DNA of 64,000 bases, taken from Yoonia sp. R2331. GTDB taxonomy: Bacteria; Pseudomonadota; Alphaproteobacteria; Rhodobacterales; Rhodobacteraceae. The stretch lies in assembly GCF_041103235.1 (NCBI RefSeq), contig NZ_JBGCUN010000001.1, positions 372,001 through 436,000 on the forward strand, written 5' to 3'. The notes beneath the pieces were generated by a model. That model did not search any database. It had not been told where the DNA came from and saw nothing but the letters and a program-made list of their open reading frames with translations. Within the stretch, counting starts at the first letter, position 1. Every line of letters begins with the position of its first letter. Of the stretch, positions 8,817 to 16,285 are shown one piece after another. Position numbers and translations under genes: made by a program.

Positions 8817-9209
8817 TCAGAAAAGCCGGTTCAGCACGCCCTTGGTCTTGTAGATGTTCTTGTAGTCCCACTGAATGCGTCGGCTGTCCGCCAGCCACGC
8901 GGCCAGTGCCGCGGCGTCAATCTGGCCCACATCCGTGAACCGCGCCTCGGCGGCCTTGAACATTCCGGTCTTGACCAGACCCTGTGCCTCAAAGCTTTGC
9001 CCGCTCCAGAACATCAACCGGATACAGTCCTTCAACTTACTGTAACCCACGATGGGATTGCCATCCAGAAACCAGACCGGATGGGCATGCCACATCTTGC
9101 TTTCCGCCTCTGGCAGGCCTGTGTCGATCAGCGCGCGCAGCCGGTCACAGATCGCACGGTCGCCCGCGTTCTGTGCTGCGTGATAGGCCTCAATCGTCTG
9201 CGGTTTCAT
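8817..9209 (-). CDS. DUF1801 domain protein
   Basis: This 130-residue soluble protein fits the DUF1801 (YdhG-like) family, a small alpha/beta fold of unknown biochemical role. Characteristic segments are WHAHPVWFLDGNPIVGYSKLKD and IRLMFWSGQSFEAQGL, and the C terminus is basic and aromatic (WDYKNIYK). It is the third gene of a short minus-strand series after the VOC protein and a 70-codon ORF, and overlaps the latter by 20 bases. The paired palindromes at 8698-8740 lie just beyond its end. Confidence 0.8.
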   Translation of the reverse strand: MKPQTIEAYHAAQNAGDRAICDRLRALIDTGLPEAESKMWHAHPVWFLDGNPIVGYSKLKDCIRLMFWSGQSFEAQGLVKTGMFKAAEARFTDVGQIDAAALAAWLADSRRIQWDYKNIYKTKGVLNRLF

Positions 9210-9399
9210 GATTGCCGCCGAACCAGCGTTTCACCCGCGCCCACAGACCGATCCGCCCGAGACCCAGCTGGCGCTGCTGCGCCAGCCGGTCGATCTCGTG
9301 ATTGTCGATGATCCGCTCGGCACAGCCACAGCCTTCGCCCAGACCAACCTTGTTGTAGTAAAAGCTCTCGAACTTCTGTTGCTTGGGAATATGTCGCAT
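9190..9399 (-). CDS. Small hypothetical protein, about 70 residues
   Basis: A short ORF between the VOC and DUF1801 genes encodes a basic protein beginning MRHIPKQQKFESFYYNKVG and containing GCGCAERIID. Either ATG of the ATGATG at 9397-9402 could start it. AGGAGGG lies immediately upstream, unusually close. The start overlaps the VOC stop codon and the end overlaps the DUF1801 start by 20 bases, which suggests translational coupling. The function is not recognised. The tight packing and good Shine-Dalgarno sequence are the case for it being real. Confidence 0.55.
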   Translation of the reverse strand: MRHIPKQQKFESFYYNKVGLGEGCGCAERIIDNHEIDRLAQQRQLGLGRIGLWARVKRWFGGNHETADD

Positions 9400-9818
9400 C
9401 ATCCCTCCTGATCGCAATTCACCATCCACGGCACGCCGAACCGGTCGCGGCACATGCCAAAGGCCGCCGCCCAGAACGTCTGATCCATCGGCATCACAAT
9501 CGTGCCGCCCGCCGCCAGCTTGTCAAACAGCGCTTCGGCCTCTGCAACGCTGTCACACTGCGCCGACAGGTTGAACCCGTGGAACCCCTGATGCGGGCCC
9601 GAAAATTCCTCCATTGCGTCCGACGCCATCAGCAACCGCCCCTGCACCATGACCCGCGCATGCCCGATCTTTTGCGCTGTCTCATCGCTCATCGGCGGCA
9701 TCCCCGGCATCTCGCCCATCCGCTGCAGATCCGTGACTTCGCTGCCAAACACATCTGCATAAAACGTCATCGCCGCTTCTGCGGTGCCTGGAAATGTCAG
9801 GTAAGTCTCTAGTTTCAT
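9399..9818 (-). CDS. VOC-family (PhnB/3-demethylubiquinone methyltransferase-like) protein
   Basis: This 139-residue protein begins MKLETYLTFPGTAEAAMTFY, the classic opening of the PhnB-like branch of the vicinal oxygen chelate superfamily. It ends with FWAAAFGMCRDRFGVPWMVN, also typical. The fold is two beta-alpha-beta-beta-beta modules; most members have no known reaction, so no enzyme activity is claimed. GGAGGG precedes the ATG at 9818. It is divergent from ychF, 88 bases away, and is the first gene of the small series continuing to 8817. Confidence 0.85.
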   Translation of the reverse strand: MKLETYLTFPGTAEAAMTFYADVFGSEVTDLQRMGEMPGMPPMSDETAQKIGHARVMVQGRLLMASDAMEEFSGPHQGFHGFNLSAQCDSVAEAEALFDKLAAGGTIVMPMDQTFWAAAFGMCRDRFGVPWMVNCDQEG

Positions 9819-9906
9819 CGCGCGCCCTCCTGCCGCCACCCTAGACCCGCTTGCCGATTCCCACCAAGAAGCGTAACAGGCGCCAAAGCCAAAGGAGTGC
9901 CGGATC

Positions 9907-11004
9907 ATGGGTTTCAAAATGGGCATCGTAGGTCTGCCGAACGTCGGCAAATCGACCCTCTTTAACGCGCTGACCAAGACGGCCGCCGCACAGGCCGCCA
10001 ACTTTCCGTTCTGCACCATCGAACCCAATGTGGGTGAGGTCGCCGTGCCTGACGCGCGCCTTGATAAACTCGCCGCCATCGCTGCCTCCAAACAGATCAT
10101 CCCGACCCGCATGACATTCGTCGACATCGCGGGCCTCGTGAAAGGTGCCTCCAAGGGCGAAGGCTTGGGCAACCAGTTCCTCGCCAATATCCGCGAATGT
10201 GACGCCATCGCCCATGTGCTGCGCTGCTTCGAAGACGATGACATCACCCATGTCGAAGGCCGCGTTGACCCGGTCGAGGACGCCTCTGTCATCGAAACCG
10301 AACTGATGCTCGCGGATCTGGAATCGATCGAAAAGCGGATGCAGAACCTCGTGCGCAAGGTCCGTGGCGGTGACAAGGAAGCCGTGCAACAGGTCCGCCT
10401 GCTGGAAGCCGCGCAAGCCGTGCTGGAAGACGGCAAACCCGCCCGCGTGGTGGATGTCGACGACGAAGACGCGCGCGCCTGGAAGATGCTGCAACTCTTG
10501 ACGACCAAGCCGGTGCTCTATGTCTGCAACGTCGAAGAAGAGAGCGCCGGGTCAGGCAACGGCCAATCCGCGCGCGTGGCCGAAATGGCCGCTGCCCAAG
10601 GCAATGCCCACGTGGTGATCTCTGCCCGGATCGAAGAGGAAATCAGCCAGCTCGACGCGGACGAGGCCGAGATGTTCCTCTCCGAAATGGGCCTTGAAGA
10701 GGCCGGGTTAGACCGCTTGATCCGTGCGGGCTACGAACTTTTGCACCTGCAAACCTACTTCACCGTCGGCCCCAAAGAGGCCCGCGCCTGGACGATCACG
10801 GAAGGCACCTCTGCCCCCAAAGCCGCTGGCGTGATCCACGGCGATTTTGAACGCGGCTTCATCCGCGCCGAAACCATCGCCTACGACGACTTCGTTGAAC
10901 TTGGCGGCGAAGGCCCCGCCAAAGAGGCCGGCAAAATGCGCGCCGAGGGCAAAGGCTACATCGTCAAAGACGGCGATGTGATGCATTTCCTGTTTAACAC
11001 GTAA
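9907..11004 (+). CDS. ychF: YchF/OLA1-type ATPase (Obg-like)
   Basis: This 365-residue translation-associated P-loop protein binds ATP rather than GTP and contacts the ribosome. The G1 loop GLPNVGKST is at residues 9-17, followed by TFVDIAGLVKGASKGEGLGN (G3 region), a central helical insertion and a C-terminal TGS domain (about 280-363, ending in the KGYIVKDGDVMHFLFN signature). An AAAGGAG site precedes the ATG at 9907. The sequence appears complete and ordinary. The stop codon lies inside the arm of a hairpin. Confidence 0.96.
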   Translation: MGFKMGIVGLPNVGKSTLFNALTKTAAAQAANFPFCTIEPNVGEVAVPDARLDKLAAIAASKQIIPTRMTFVDIAGLVKGASKGEGLGNQFLANIRECDAIAHVLRCFEDDDITHVEGRVDPVEDASVIETELMLADLESIEKRMQNLVRKVRGGDKEAVQQVRLLEAAQAVLEDGKPARVVDVDDEDARAWKMLQLLTTKPVLYVCNVEEESAGSGNGQSARVAEMAAAQGNAHVVISARIEEEISQLDADEAEMFLSEMGLEEAGLDRLIRAGYELLHLQTYFTVGPKEARAWTITEGTSAPKAAGVIHGDFERGFIRAETIAYDDFVELGGEGPAKEAGKMRAEGKGYIVKDGDVMHFLFNT

Positions 11005-11028
11005 CAAAAAGCCCAGTCTTTTTGTTAC
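11001..11028 (+). terminator. Hairpin overlapping the ychF stop, probable terminator
   Basis: GTAACAAAAAG (11001-11011) pairs perfectly with CTTTTTGTTAC (11018-11028) around a 6-base loop. The TAA stop of ychF lies in the first arm. The T-rich second arm suits a bidirectional terminator, although the stem is AT-rich. The loop and inner arms are also the first bases of the tandem repeat that follows. Confidence 0.6.
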
Positions 11029-11262
11029 CGGTGGCAAAGGGCGTTGCAAAGCAATGCCCAGCCACTCAGACGATCTGCCGGGTGCTGATGCACCAAAAGC
11101 CCAGACTTTTTAGGTGGGTGGCAGGGGGCGTTGCAACGCAATGCCCAGCCACACAGATGATCTGCTGGGTGCTGATGCGCAAAAAGCCCAGTCTTTTTGT
11201 TACGTGTGGCAAAGGGCGTTGCAAAGCAATGCCCAGCCACTCAGTTGACCTTCTGGGTGATA
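11006..11262. repeat. Three tandem REP-like repeats of about 88 bp
   Basis: Three head-to-tail units begin near 11006, 11094 and 11181 with (A)AAAAGCCCAG(T/A)CTTTTT. Each contains a long palindrome: GTGGC...GCCAC on the outside, GGGC...GCCC inside it and TTGC...GCAA at the tip, with an AAA or AAC loop. The first two units end in a GATCTG...GGGTGCTGATG segment; the third decays there. The mutated tip in unit 2 keeps the stem. The units are contiguous with no spacers, so this is not a CRISPR array. The rest of the gap to 11412 holds a small GGCCGG...CCGGCC hairpin (11280-11298). Confidence 0.8.
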
Positions 11263-11412
11263 GACTGCAACTACCCGTAGGCCGGCGTTCCTCCGGCCAG
11301 CAACCCGCGAACTTCCCGACAAGACGTCGCCACCACCGGACGGTCGGGTTTTTCCCCGGCACTCTTCCGTCGTTCGTCCGGCGCAACACTGCATCCTCCG
11401 GTAGGCCGGGCT

Positions 11413-12999
11413 TCAGACTGGCGCTCCCGCCGCCTCAACCTCCGCCAACAAATCATCGCACTGCTGCGTCTGATAATCCGACCCCTCCACAAAAAACGCC
11501 CGCGCCTTGGCAATCCGCTCGCGCGCTTCGGTCAGGAGGGCGGTGTCCGGCTCAATCCGATACCTCGCAAGCGCAAGGTCCGCGATGTTCCATTGCAGAC
11601 GGGCAAATTTGAATGGCGCTCTATCTTCCAAGTCCGCATCTTCGCAGGCTGCATAACCCGCCCGCGCTGCATCCAGTTTGGTCAAGTCACCTGTCACTTC
11701 TCCCAGCCAACGTCGTGCAAGTGCGAGGTTATTTTGTGTCGAAGCCCAACCCAGTGGATCGGTCTTCTTGTCTTCGAGCGAAAGGGCAGTGCCCAAGGCC
11801 GCTTCTGCCTCTGTCAGATGATCCGCCGATCGCTCGACTTCACCTAGCGAGCTCAAGGCATTTCCAAGGTTGTTCCAGGCATCTTTTAAATTCGCGCTGT
11901 TTTCTGCCTGGTCTAAGTCCAAGGCGACACGGTAGGCTGTGACCGAAGCGGTCAATAACGCTGGATCAGCTTTGCGTTTACCAATTTCATGTAGGGTGCC
12001 ACCAAGGCCGTCTTGATGCGCCGACCAATTGATTGGCTCTTTTGCTTTGTTGGTCCTCTTGATGGCCGCTTCAAACGCATTCTTGGCAATGGTCAGATGG
12101 CGGTCATTCGTCGAGCGCTCCGCAATGCGAAAGTGGCACCAACCCAGGGTATAAAGAGCCTTAGCCTCAAACTGCCTTTTGCCTTTGCCGCGATCTTGAT
12201 AGTTCGCCTTGGCCAATGACAAGCTCACCCGCAATGCAAACAGATCGCCCACCGGATCCGCGTCAACGCGCCATTGATAGGCCAGATCATCCACTGCCCG
12301 GAAAACCCCACCAGCCGGGGCTTGCCGGTAGATATCCCGGATCAAACGCACTGCCGCTTTGCCAGGATCATTACGCAAACGGTCCTGGCTAATCTGCTTT
12401 TTCAGGTGTAGTTCCGCCAGCCTGTCGATCCGGTCGCCTTCGTCATCCAACAGTTTGGCTGCCGCGTCAAAATCACCATCAGTGTTCAGGTCATCCACCT
12501 GCTGCATGAGCAGTGCAAATTGCGCATCCGCATTTCCGGCAAGGGCGGCGATTTCTTTGTTGCGGACCAGCTCCTCAAGCGCGCTACGCACACTGGTGTA
12601 CGCAGTCTCGCGGTCCTTGTGGTCGCCTTCCGTGTAGCGATTGGCGAGTTGGATTAACAGGTCGTCACTAGCGCCGCCAGTCGCATCTTCGCGCTGCAGG
12701 CGCGCGACAAGCTGGTCCGCTTCGCGTTCCGCTTTTGTCTCGCCACTCTCGGCAGTTTCCTCGGCATCCAGAAACTTGTCGATCCAGCTTTCGTCCAGGT
12801 TCAGCGCCTTGCAAAACTTTCCGACGGTCAGGACACCAAGTGCCTCTTTTTGGCCCTTTTCAATCTTAGAGATGATTGAATTGCCAACGGGCGGCTCAAC
12901 CATCCCACCAAGTTCAGCTTGGCCAATTCCTCGCCGTGCGCGTTCGCGTTTCAACGTCCGGCCAAAGGCCTTGAGAATGTCCGGGTCAACTTTGGGCAA
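11413..12999 (-). CDS. XRE-family helix-turn-helix protein with C-terminal TPR repeats
   Basis: This 528-residue protein has an N-terminal Cro/C1-type helix-turn-helix (about residues 8-70), a charged linker, and a long helical region. The last part (about 270-500) carries tetratricopeptide-like units of about 50 residues, marked by NLGNALSSLGE and WASTQNNLALARRWLGE. TPRs of this WA.TQNNLA type occur in signalling and conflict-related proteins, but no effector domain is visible. The proposed start is TTG at 12999, because a stop lies five codons upstream in frame and the helix-turn-helix needs these residues; TAGGA sits 10 bases before it. It stands alone, next to a tRNA and an integrase remnant. 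DNA binding and a role as a sensor are inferred. Confidence 0.75.
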   Translation of the reverse strand: MPKVDPDILKAFGRTLKRERARRGIGQAELGGMVEPPVGNSIISKIEKGQKEALGVLTVGKFCKALNLDESWIDKFLDAEETAESGETKAEREADQLVARLQREDATGGASDDLLIQLANRYTEGDHKDRETAYTSVRSALEELVRNKEIAALAGNADAQFALLMQQVDDLNTDGDFDAAAKLLDDEGDRIDRLAELHLKKQISQDRLRNDPGKAAVRLIRDIYRQAPAGGVFRAVDDLAYQWRVDADPVGDLFALRVSLSLAKANYQDRGKGKRQFEAKALYTLGWCHFRIAERSTNDRHLTIAKNAFEAAIKRTNKAKEPINWSAHQDGLGGTLHEIGKRKADPALLTASVTAYRVALDLDQAENSANLKDAWNNLGNALSSLGEVERSADHLTEAEAALGTALSLEDKKTDPLGWASTQNNLALARRWLGEVTGDLTKLDAARAGYAACEDADLEDRAPFKFARLQWNIADLALARYRIEPDTALLTEARERIAKARAFFVEGSDYQTQQCDDLLAEVEAAGAPV

Positions 13000-13040
13000 C
13001 TTCTCGCAATCCTAGGCAACTCCGGGCCACAATTGCCCAA
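12992..13040. promoter_or_regulatory. Inverted repeat over the start of the HTH-TPR gene
   Basis: TTGGGCAA (12992-12999) and TTGCCCAA (13033-13040) are perfect inverted copies 33 bases apart, one covering the proposed TTG start. A related GGCAAC lies between them. The placement suits self-repression by the encoded helix-turn-helix protein, which is inferred. Confidence 0.4.
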
Positions 13041-13159
13041 TTCGGGAAACTCTGTTTCAGCGACCCGCTGTTCTGAAACGAACATAATCAAGTCATGGGG
13101 TCAATCGGCCCCTGACTTGGCCAAGTCTCACCTTCCACATCCCTGAAAGGATGAGACAC

Positions 13160-13309
13160 ATGACGACAACATTCCTCACGGTGCTGCTGACACCACAAAC
13201 CCTGAACCTCGCCTTCGCGGGCCTCTGCCTGTGGGCCGCGTTTGGCCTCTGTCCCCGGCGCATGGCGTTTCTGTCGGCACTTCTCTACGTGGCACTTTCG
13301 TTCTGCTGA
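13160..13309 (+). CDS. Small hydrophobic membrane protein, 49 residues
   Basis: An ATG at 13160 opens a 49-codon frame beginning MTTTFLTVLLTPQTLNLAFA. AAAGGA lies 8 bases upstream; an alternative in-frame ATG at 13151 sits directly on that site and is less likely. The product is almost wholly hydrophobic, with one or two membrane segments (about residues 4-30 and 35-48). A hairpin followed by a short T run lies 58 bases beyond the stop. It is divergent from the HTH-TPR gene and may share its promoter region. The function is not recognised. Confidence 0.5.
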   Translation: MTTTFLTVLLTPQTLNLAFAGLCLWAAFGLCPRRMAFLSALLYVALSFC

Positions 13310-13366
13310 CGCGTGGTTAACAGACCCTTTCCAAAATCGCTGGTTTGGGGGCTTTGCCCCACCGTA

Positions 13367-13388
13367 CCGGGCCTTAGCGGCCCGGTTT
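13367..13388 (+). terminator. Hairpin terminator after the 49-residue ORF
   Basis: CCGGGCC (13367-13373) pairs with GGCCCGG (13379-13385) around a TTAGC loop and is followed by TTT. It is GC-rich and well placed to end the small-ORF transcript. The T run is short. Confidence 0.55.
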
Positions 13389-13577
13389 CGGTCTTGCGTA
13401 CCTCCGGGATGTGTATGGGATGTGCATGGTTTGTGTACCCGGCGTTTGCAGGGTCGCATTCCGTTTACCCTGTTCTCCCCCGCGCGGGCGTTGATTCTGG
13501 CACATCGGGCGATGGGTCTGAAACGCTTGTGTTTTTTGCTCTTGTTTTCCGCGCGACCCCTCCCTAAACGGGTCAGC

Positions 13578-13667
13578 GGAGACGTGGCCGAGTGGTCGAA
13601 GGCGCTCCCCTGCTAAGGGAGTAGGCGGGAAACCGTCTCGAGGGTTCGAATCCCTTCGTCTCCGCCA
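13578..13667 (+). tRNA. tRNA-Ser (anticodon GCU)
   Basis: The acceptor arms GGAGACG (13578-13584) and CGTCTCC (13657-13663) pair fully, followed by discriminator G and an encoded CCA (13665-13667). The anticodon GCT is at 13612-13614 in a CTGCTAA loop closed by CTCCC/GGGAG. A long variable arm typical of class II serine tRNAs and a T loop with GGTTCGAATCC follow. It reads AGC/AGU serine codons. The 3' half is a common integration target, and an integrase remnant starts about 100 bases downstream. Confidence 0.97.
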
Positions 13668-13763
13668 CCTTGCCTATTTTACCCTTGTTTTTCAGGGAGA
13701 TGCCGCAAAACAAGGCTTTGCGCAACTTGCGTTCCTACAATCGACTGTTCCAGCATCTACTAT

Positions 13764-14013
13764 GAACTCAGGTGTATCAGTCCCAAAATCTTCCTGCATG
13801 GGAACAAGTGGTTTGTCCGCGTCCAGGTGCCGAAGGCTATGTAGAAGAAGCTTTGGCGTAAGGAACACTGGGTTTCGCAAAAGACCTCTGACAAATCAGA
13901 GGCGCTTCAGCGGGCCACCGCTGCGACGAAAGAGAAGAGATGCCAGATCAATTCTGTCTATCGACGCCTTGAAGAAATTCGCGAGACCATACCGCCCACC
14001 GGCCCCGGAACCC
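13764..14013 (+). pseudogene. Decayed N terminus of a tyrosine-type integrase
   Basis: A plus-strand frame reads HGNKWFVRVQVPKAM, an in-frame TAG (13842-13844), then KKLWRKEHWVSQKTSDKSEAL, continuing to RRLEEIRETIPP. This resembles the N-terminal arm-binding region of phage-type integrases, where a (G/N)(K/T)W.(V)R..VPK motif is followed by a TSDK.EA segment. No start codon, core-binding domain or catalytic R-H-R-Y region follows, so only a broken 5' part remains. It lies next to tRNA-Ser, as expected for a lost element. No second copy of the tRNA 3' end was seen in the window. Confidence 0.6.
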
Positions 14014-14194
14014 ATCGTTCCGATCGAAACCAGGCCAATCATGCACTGACATGCAAACTGGGCCACTCAGATGGGGCTGATCATGATGGCCGCAGAATTG
14101 CACGGATCAGAAGGTTGCCCGCCCATTTGTTGGCACAGCAAAGACTTGGCGACAGTTTTCCTGGCCGAAGCGGATGGCCCGGCCAGGTGTTTGA

Positions 14195-15037
14195 TCAAGT
14201 GGCGCGCACCGTTTGGTGCTGCTCGCCCAAGCCCGCAATACCAAGGCGCATTTCGTCGCCGGATTTCAGGTAACGTGGTGGAGTTTGGCCCATACCCACG
14301 CCCGGCGGTGTTCCGGTCGAAATAATGTCGCCTGGCTGCAAGGACATGAACCGCGAAAGATAGGACACCAAAAACGGCACGTCATAGACCATGGTTTTGG
14401 TTGAACCGTCCTGATAACGATGCCCGTTCACCTCTAGCCACATCGCAAGGGCACTTGGGTCCGGCACCTCGTCACGGGTCACAAGCCACGGGCCGATAGG
14501 ACCAAAGGTGTCGGCGGATTTGCCTTTGACCCATTGTCCCTCATGTTCCAGCTGAAACGCCCGTTCGGACAGGTCGTTTACGACGCAATAGCCGGCGACA
14601 TGCGCCATTGCATCTTCGACAGTGACGTTCTTGGCCGCGGCGCCGATCACGACACCCAGTTCGACTTCCCAATCGGATTTTTCCGATCCCGGCGGCAGCT
14701 CGACCACGTCGAAAGGCCCGCAGATGGCTGACGTCGCTTTCGCGAAAATCACAGGTTCTGCTGGCACTTGCATCCCGCTTTCTTCCGCGTGATCCGCGTA
14801 GTTGAGCCCGATGCAAATGAACTTTCCAACGTGTCCGACGCAAGGACCGACCCTTTCGTTCGCGGGAACTACCGGCAAAGAGACAGGGTCGAGACTGCGC
14901 AGCCGGTCGAGACTTTCCGGCAAAAGCACGTCACCGGCGACATCATCAATCACGGATGAAAGGTCGTAGATGGATCCATCGGTGTGTTGCAGGGCAGGGC
15001 GCTCGGCCCCTGGTGCGCCGACACGTAGCAGTTTCAT
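14195..15037 (-). CDS. Fumarylacetoacetate hydrolase family protein, probable 2,4-diketo-3-deoxy-sugar-acid hydrolase
   Basis: This 280-residue enzyme is of the FAH family. Metal-binding acids are visible in SDWEVELGVVIG, and the C-terminal block shows SLQPGDIISTGTPPGVGMG. In the non-phosphorylating L-fucose/L-rhamnose pathway, FAH members split 2,4-diketo-3-deoxy acids to pyruvate and L-lactate. Its neighbours (two acid-sugar dehydratase-like enolases, a mutarotase and, on the other strand, a dehydrogenase and a lactonase) fit that role. It is the last gene of a nine-gene minus-strand unit. The exact substrate (fucose or rhamnose series) is inferred. Confidence 0.8.
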   Translation of the reverse strand: MKLLRVGAPGAERPALQHTDGSIYDLSSVIDDVAGDVLLPESLDRLRSLDPVSLPVVPANERVGPCVGHVGKFICIGLNYADHAEESGMQVPAEPVIFAKATSAICGPFDVVELPPGSEKSDWEVELGVVIGAAAKNVTVEDAMAHVAGYCVVNDLSERAFQLEHEGQWVKGKSADTFGPIGPWLVTRDEVPDPSALAMWLEVNGHRYQDGSTKTMVYDVPFLVSYLSRFMSLQPGDIISTGTPPGVGMGQTPPRYLKSGDEMRLGIAGLGEQHQTVRAT

Positions 15038-15053
15038 TCGTTCAAATCCTTAT

Positions 15054-15944
15054 TCACTTGGTTTTAGGTCCGACCCGATCCAGAAGCCCGATGATTTCGG
15101 CTTGGGTCGTGGCATCGGGGGTTGCCGTTGGCATGCGGACAGTTGCGTTTTGGAAAAGGCCCTCTTTTTGCAAGAGCCCTTTATGGACATGATAAAACAA
15201 ATCGCGCCCTTGAAACCCAAGGCGACTGATCGGAAGGATGCGGGTTTCGATGATCCGTTCGGCTTCGCTTTCGTCCCCGCCTTGCAGAGCCGCCCAAACC
15301 GCCATGAATTCACGTGATTGGCTTGCAAAGGGCATTGTGCCACGAGCGCCGCGCCGGAACTCTTCAACCAGCGTACCGCCCCCGGCGCCACCGAGAATGG
15401 TCAACCGATCTCCGGCCTCGCGTACCATGGCATTGACCTGTTCGACCGTTGGTTGGGTTTCAACCTTGATAGTGTCGACCAAGGCGACCTCGTTTGCGAT
15501 GCGGTTCGCAAGCGCTGGGGAAATGGGAGACTGGGGCACATCCTGCAAGATGATGGGCAATCCGGCTGCATTCGCGATGCGCGACAAGTGTTCGACGACG
15601 GAATCCGCGCCAGTTGGGAAGAAATCTGGGGGCCAGATCATCAAGCGGGTGGCACCCGCATCGCGGGCTTCAGCCGCCAAGCGGACGGCAACCTCGGTGC
15701 CCGGTGCCGAAGTGTTCATGACAATCGGAATTTCGCCTGCCACCTGATCTGCGACGGCGCGGAGCATGCGCAACCGTTCGTCCTGTGTCAGTTTGAAAAT
15801 CTCGCTGCCGATGGCAATGCCGATGCCATGCACACCGGCTGCAAGCGTCATTTCAACCTCTCGGTGGAGACTGTCAAAGTCGATCGCTTCGTTCTGATCG
15901 AAGGGCGTGAGCAGGATCGGGATAATGCCAGAGAGACCGTTCAT
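15054..15944 (-). CDS. DapA-family aldolase (2-keto-3-deoxy sugar acid aldolase-like)
   Basis: This 296-residue TIM-barrel protein belongs to the dihydrodipicolinate synthase/N-acetylneuraminate lyase family. The Schiff-base lysine is K160 in TIKVET. The usual catalytic tyrosine of the YNVP motif is replaced: the segment reads LQDVPQSP (residues 133-140), so Q134 stands where tyrosine is expected. That argues against DapA itself and for a divergent sugar-acid aldolase or dehydratase. It overlaps the mutarotase gene by four bases and precedes the FAH gene. A retro-aldol cut of a 2-keto-3-deoxy acid to pyruvate plus lactaldehyde would fit but is not proven. Confidence 0.78.
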   Translation of the reverse strand: MNGLSGIIPILLTPFDQNEAIDFDSLHREVEMTLAAGVHGIGIAIGSEIFKLTQDERLRMLRAVADQVAGEIPIVMNTSAPGTEVAVRLAAEARDAGATRLMIWPPDFFPTGADSVVEHLSRIANAAGLPIILQDVPQSPISPALANRIANEVALVDTIKVETQPTVEQVNAMVREAGDRLTILGGAGGGTLVEEFRRGARGTMPFASQSREFMAVWAALQGGDESEAERIIETRILPISRLGFQGRDLFYHVHKGLLQKEGLFQNATVRMPTATPDATTQAEIIGLLDRVGPKTK

Positions 15945-16285
15945 GCTGATTTTTCCCGTTGCGCATCTTGAGGTTGGAGAGAAAAGACTTCTTTCAGGTC
16001 TGTGCGGATCGGCCGACCGGATTCATCAGTGACCATGAGCGGCTGCATGGTTTGCCACCATTTTCGGGTCACATCTTTTGGTTTTGCTTCACCGTCCGGA
16101 AAAGGGCGGGACCGTTCCTGAATGGCAAAGACGGTCAGACCGGAGCGAAAGAGAAAAAAGCGACTAACCCCGTCTTGGATCATCTGTTCGGTCAATTCTG
16201 GCCAGACAGCGGCGTGGGCGTCGTCATACGCGGCCTCTGCCCCGTCTTTCAGCTGCATTGTCCAGGCGCGTCGATGGATCGTCAT
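15941..16285 (-). CDS. L-rhamnose/L-fucose mutarotase family protein (DUF718)
   Basis: This 114-residue protein fits the RhaM-like (COG3254) family, which interconverts anomers of 6-deoxyhexoses. Visible marks are the early AYDDAHAAVWPEL segment with the family histidine, and RKWWQTMQPLM later. The start at 16285 ([10 protein letters not shown]) is chosen because it overlaps the enolase stop as ATGA; the frame is open to 16318. In Burkholderia and Xanthomonas oxidative L-fucose clusters a DUF718 protein serves as the fucose mutarotase. Here it shares a unit with dehydratases and a transporter. Confidence 0.85.
   Translation of the reverse strand: MTIHRRAWTMQLKDGAEAAYDDAHAAVWPELTEQMIQDGVSRFFLFRSGLTVFAIQERSRPFPDGEAKPKDVTRKWWQTMQPLMVTDESGRPIRTDLKEVFSLQPQDAQREKSA

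Noticed and set aside
11006-11262. Possible CRISPR array
   Set aside because: The three units are contiguous and about 88 bp long with no unique spacers, and no cas gene is present. They are tandem REP-like repeats.
13242-13616. 124-codon plus-strand ORF running into tRNA-Ser
   Set aside because: It ends inside the tRNA gene and overlaps the better-supported 49-residue ORF in another frame.
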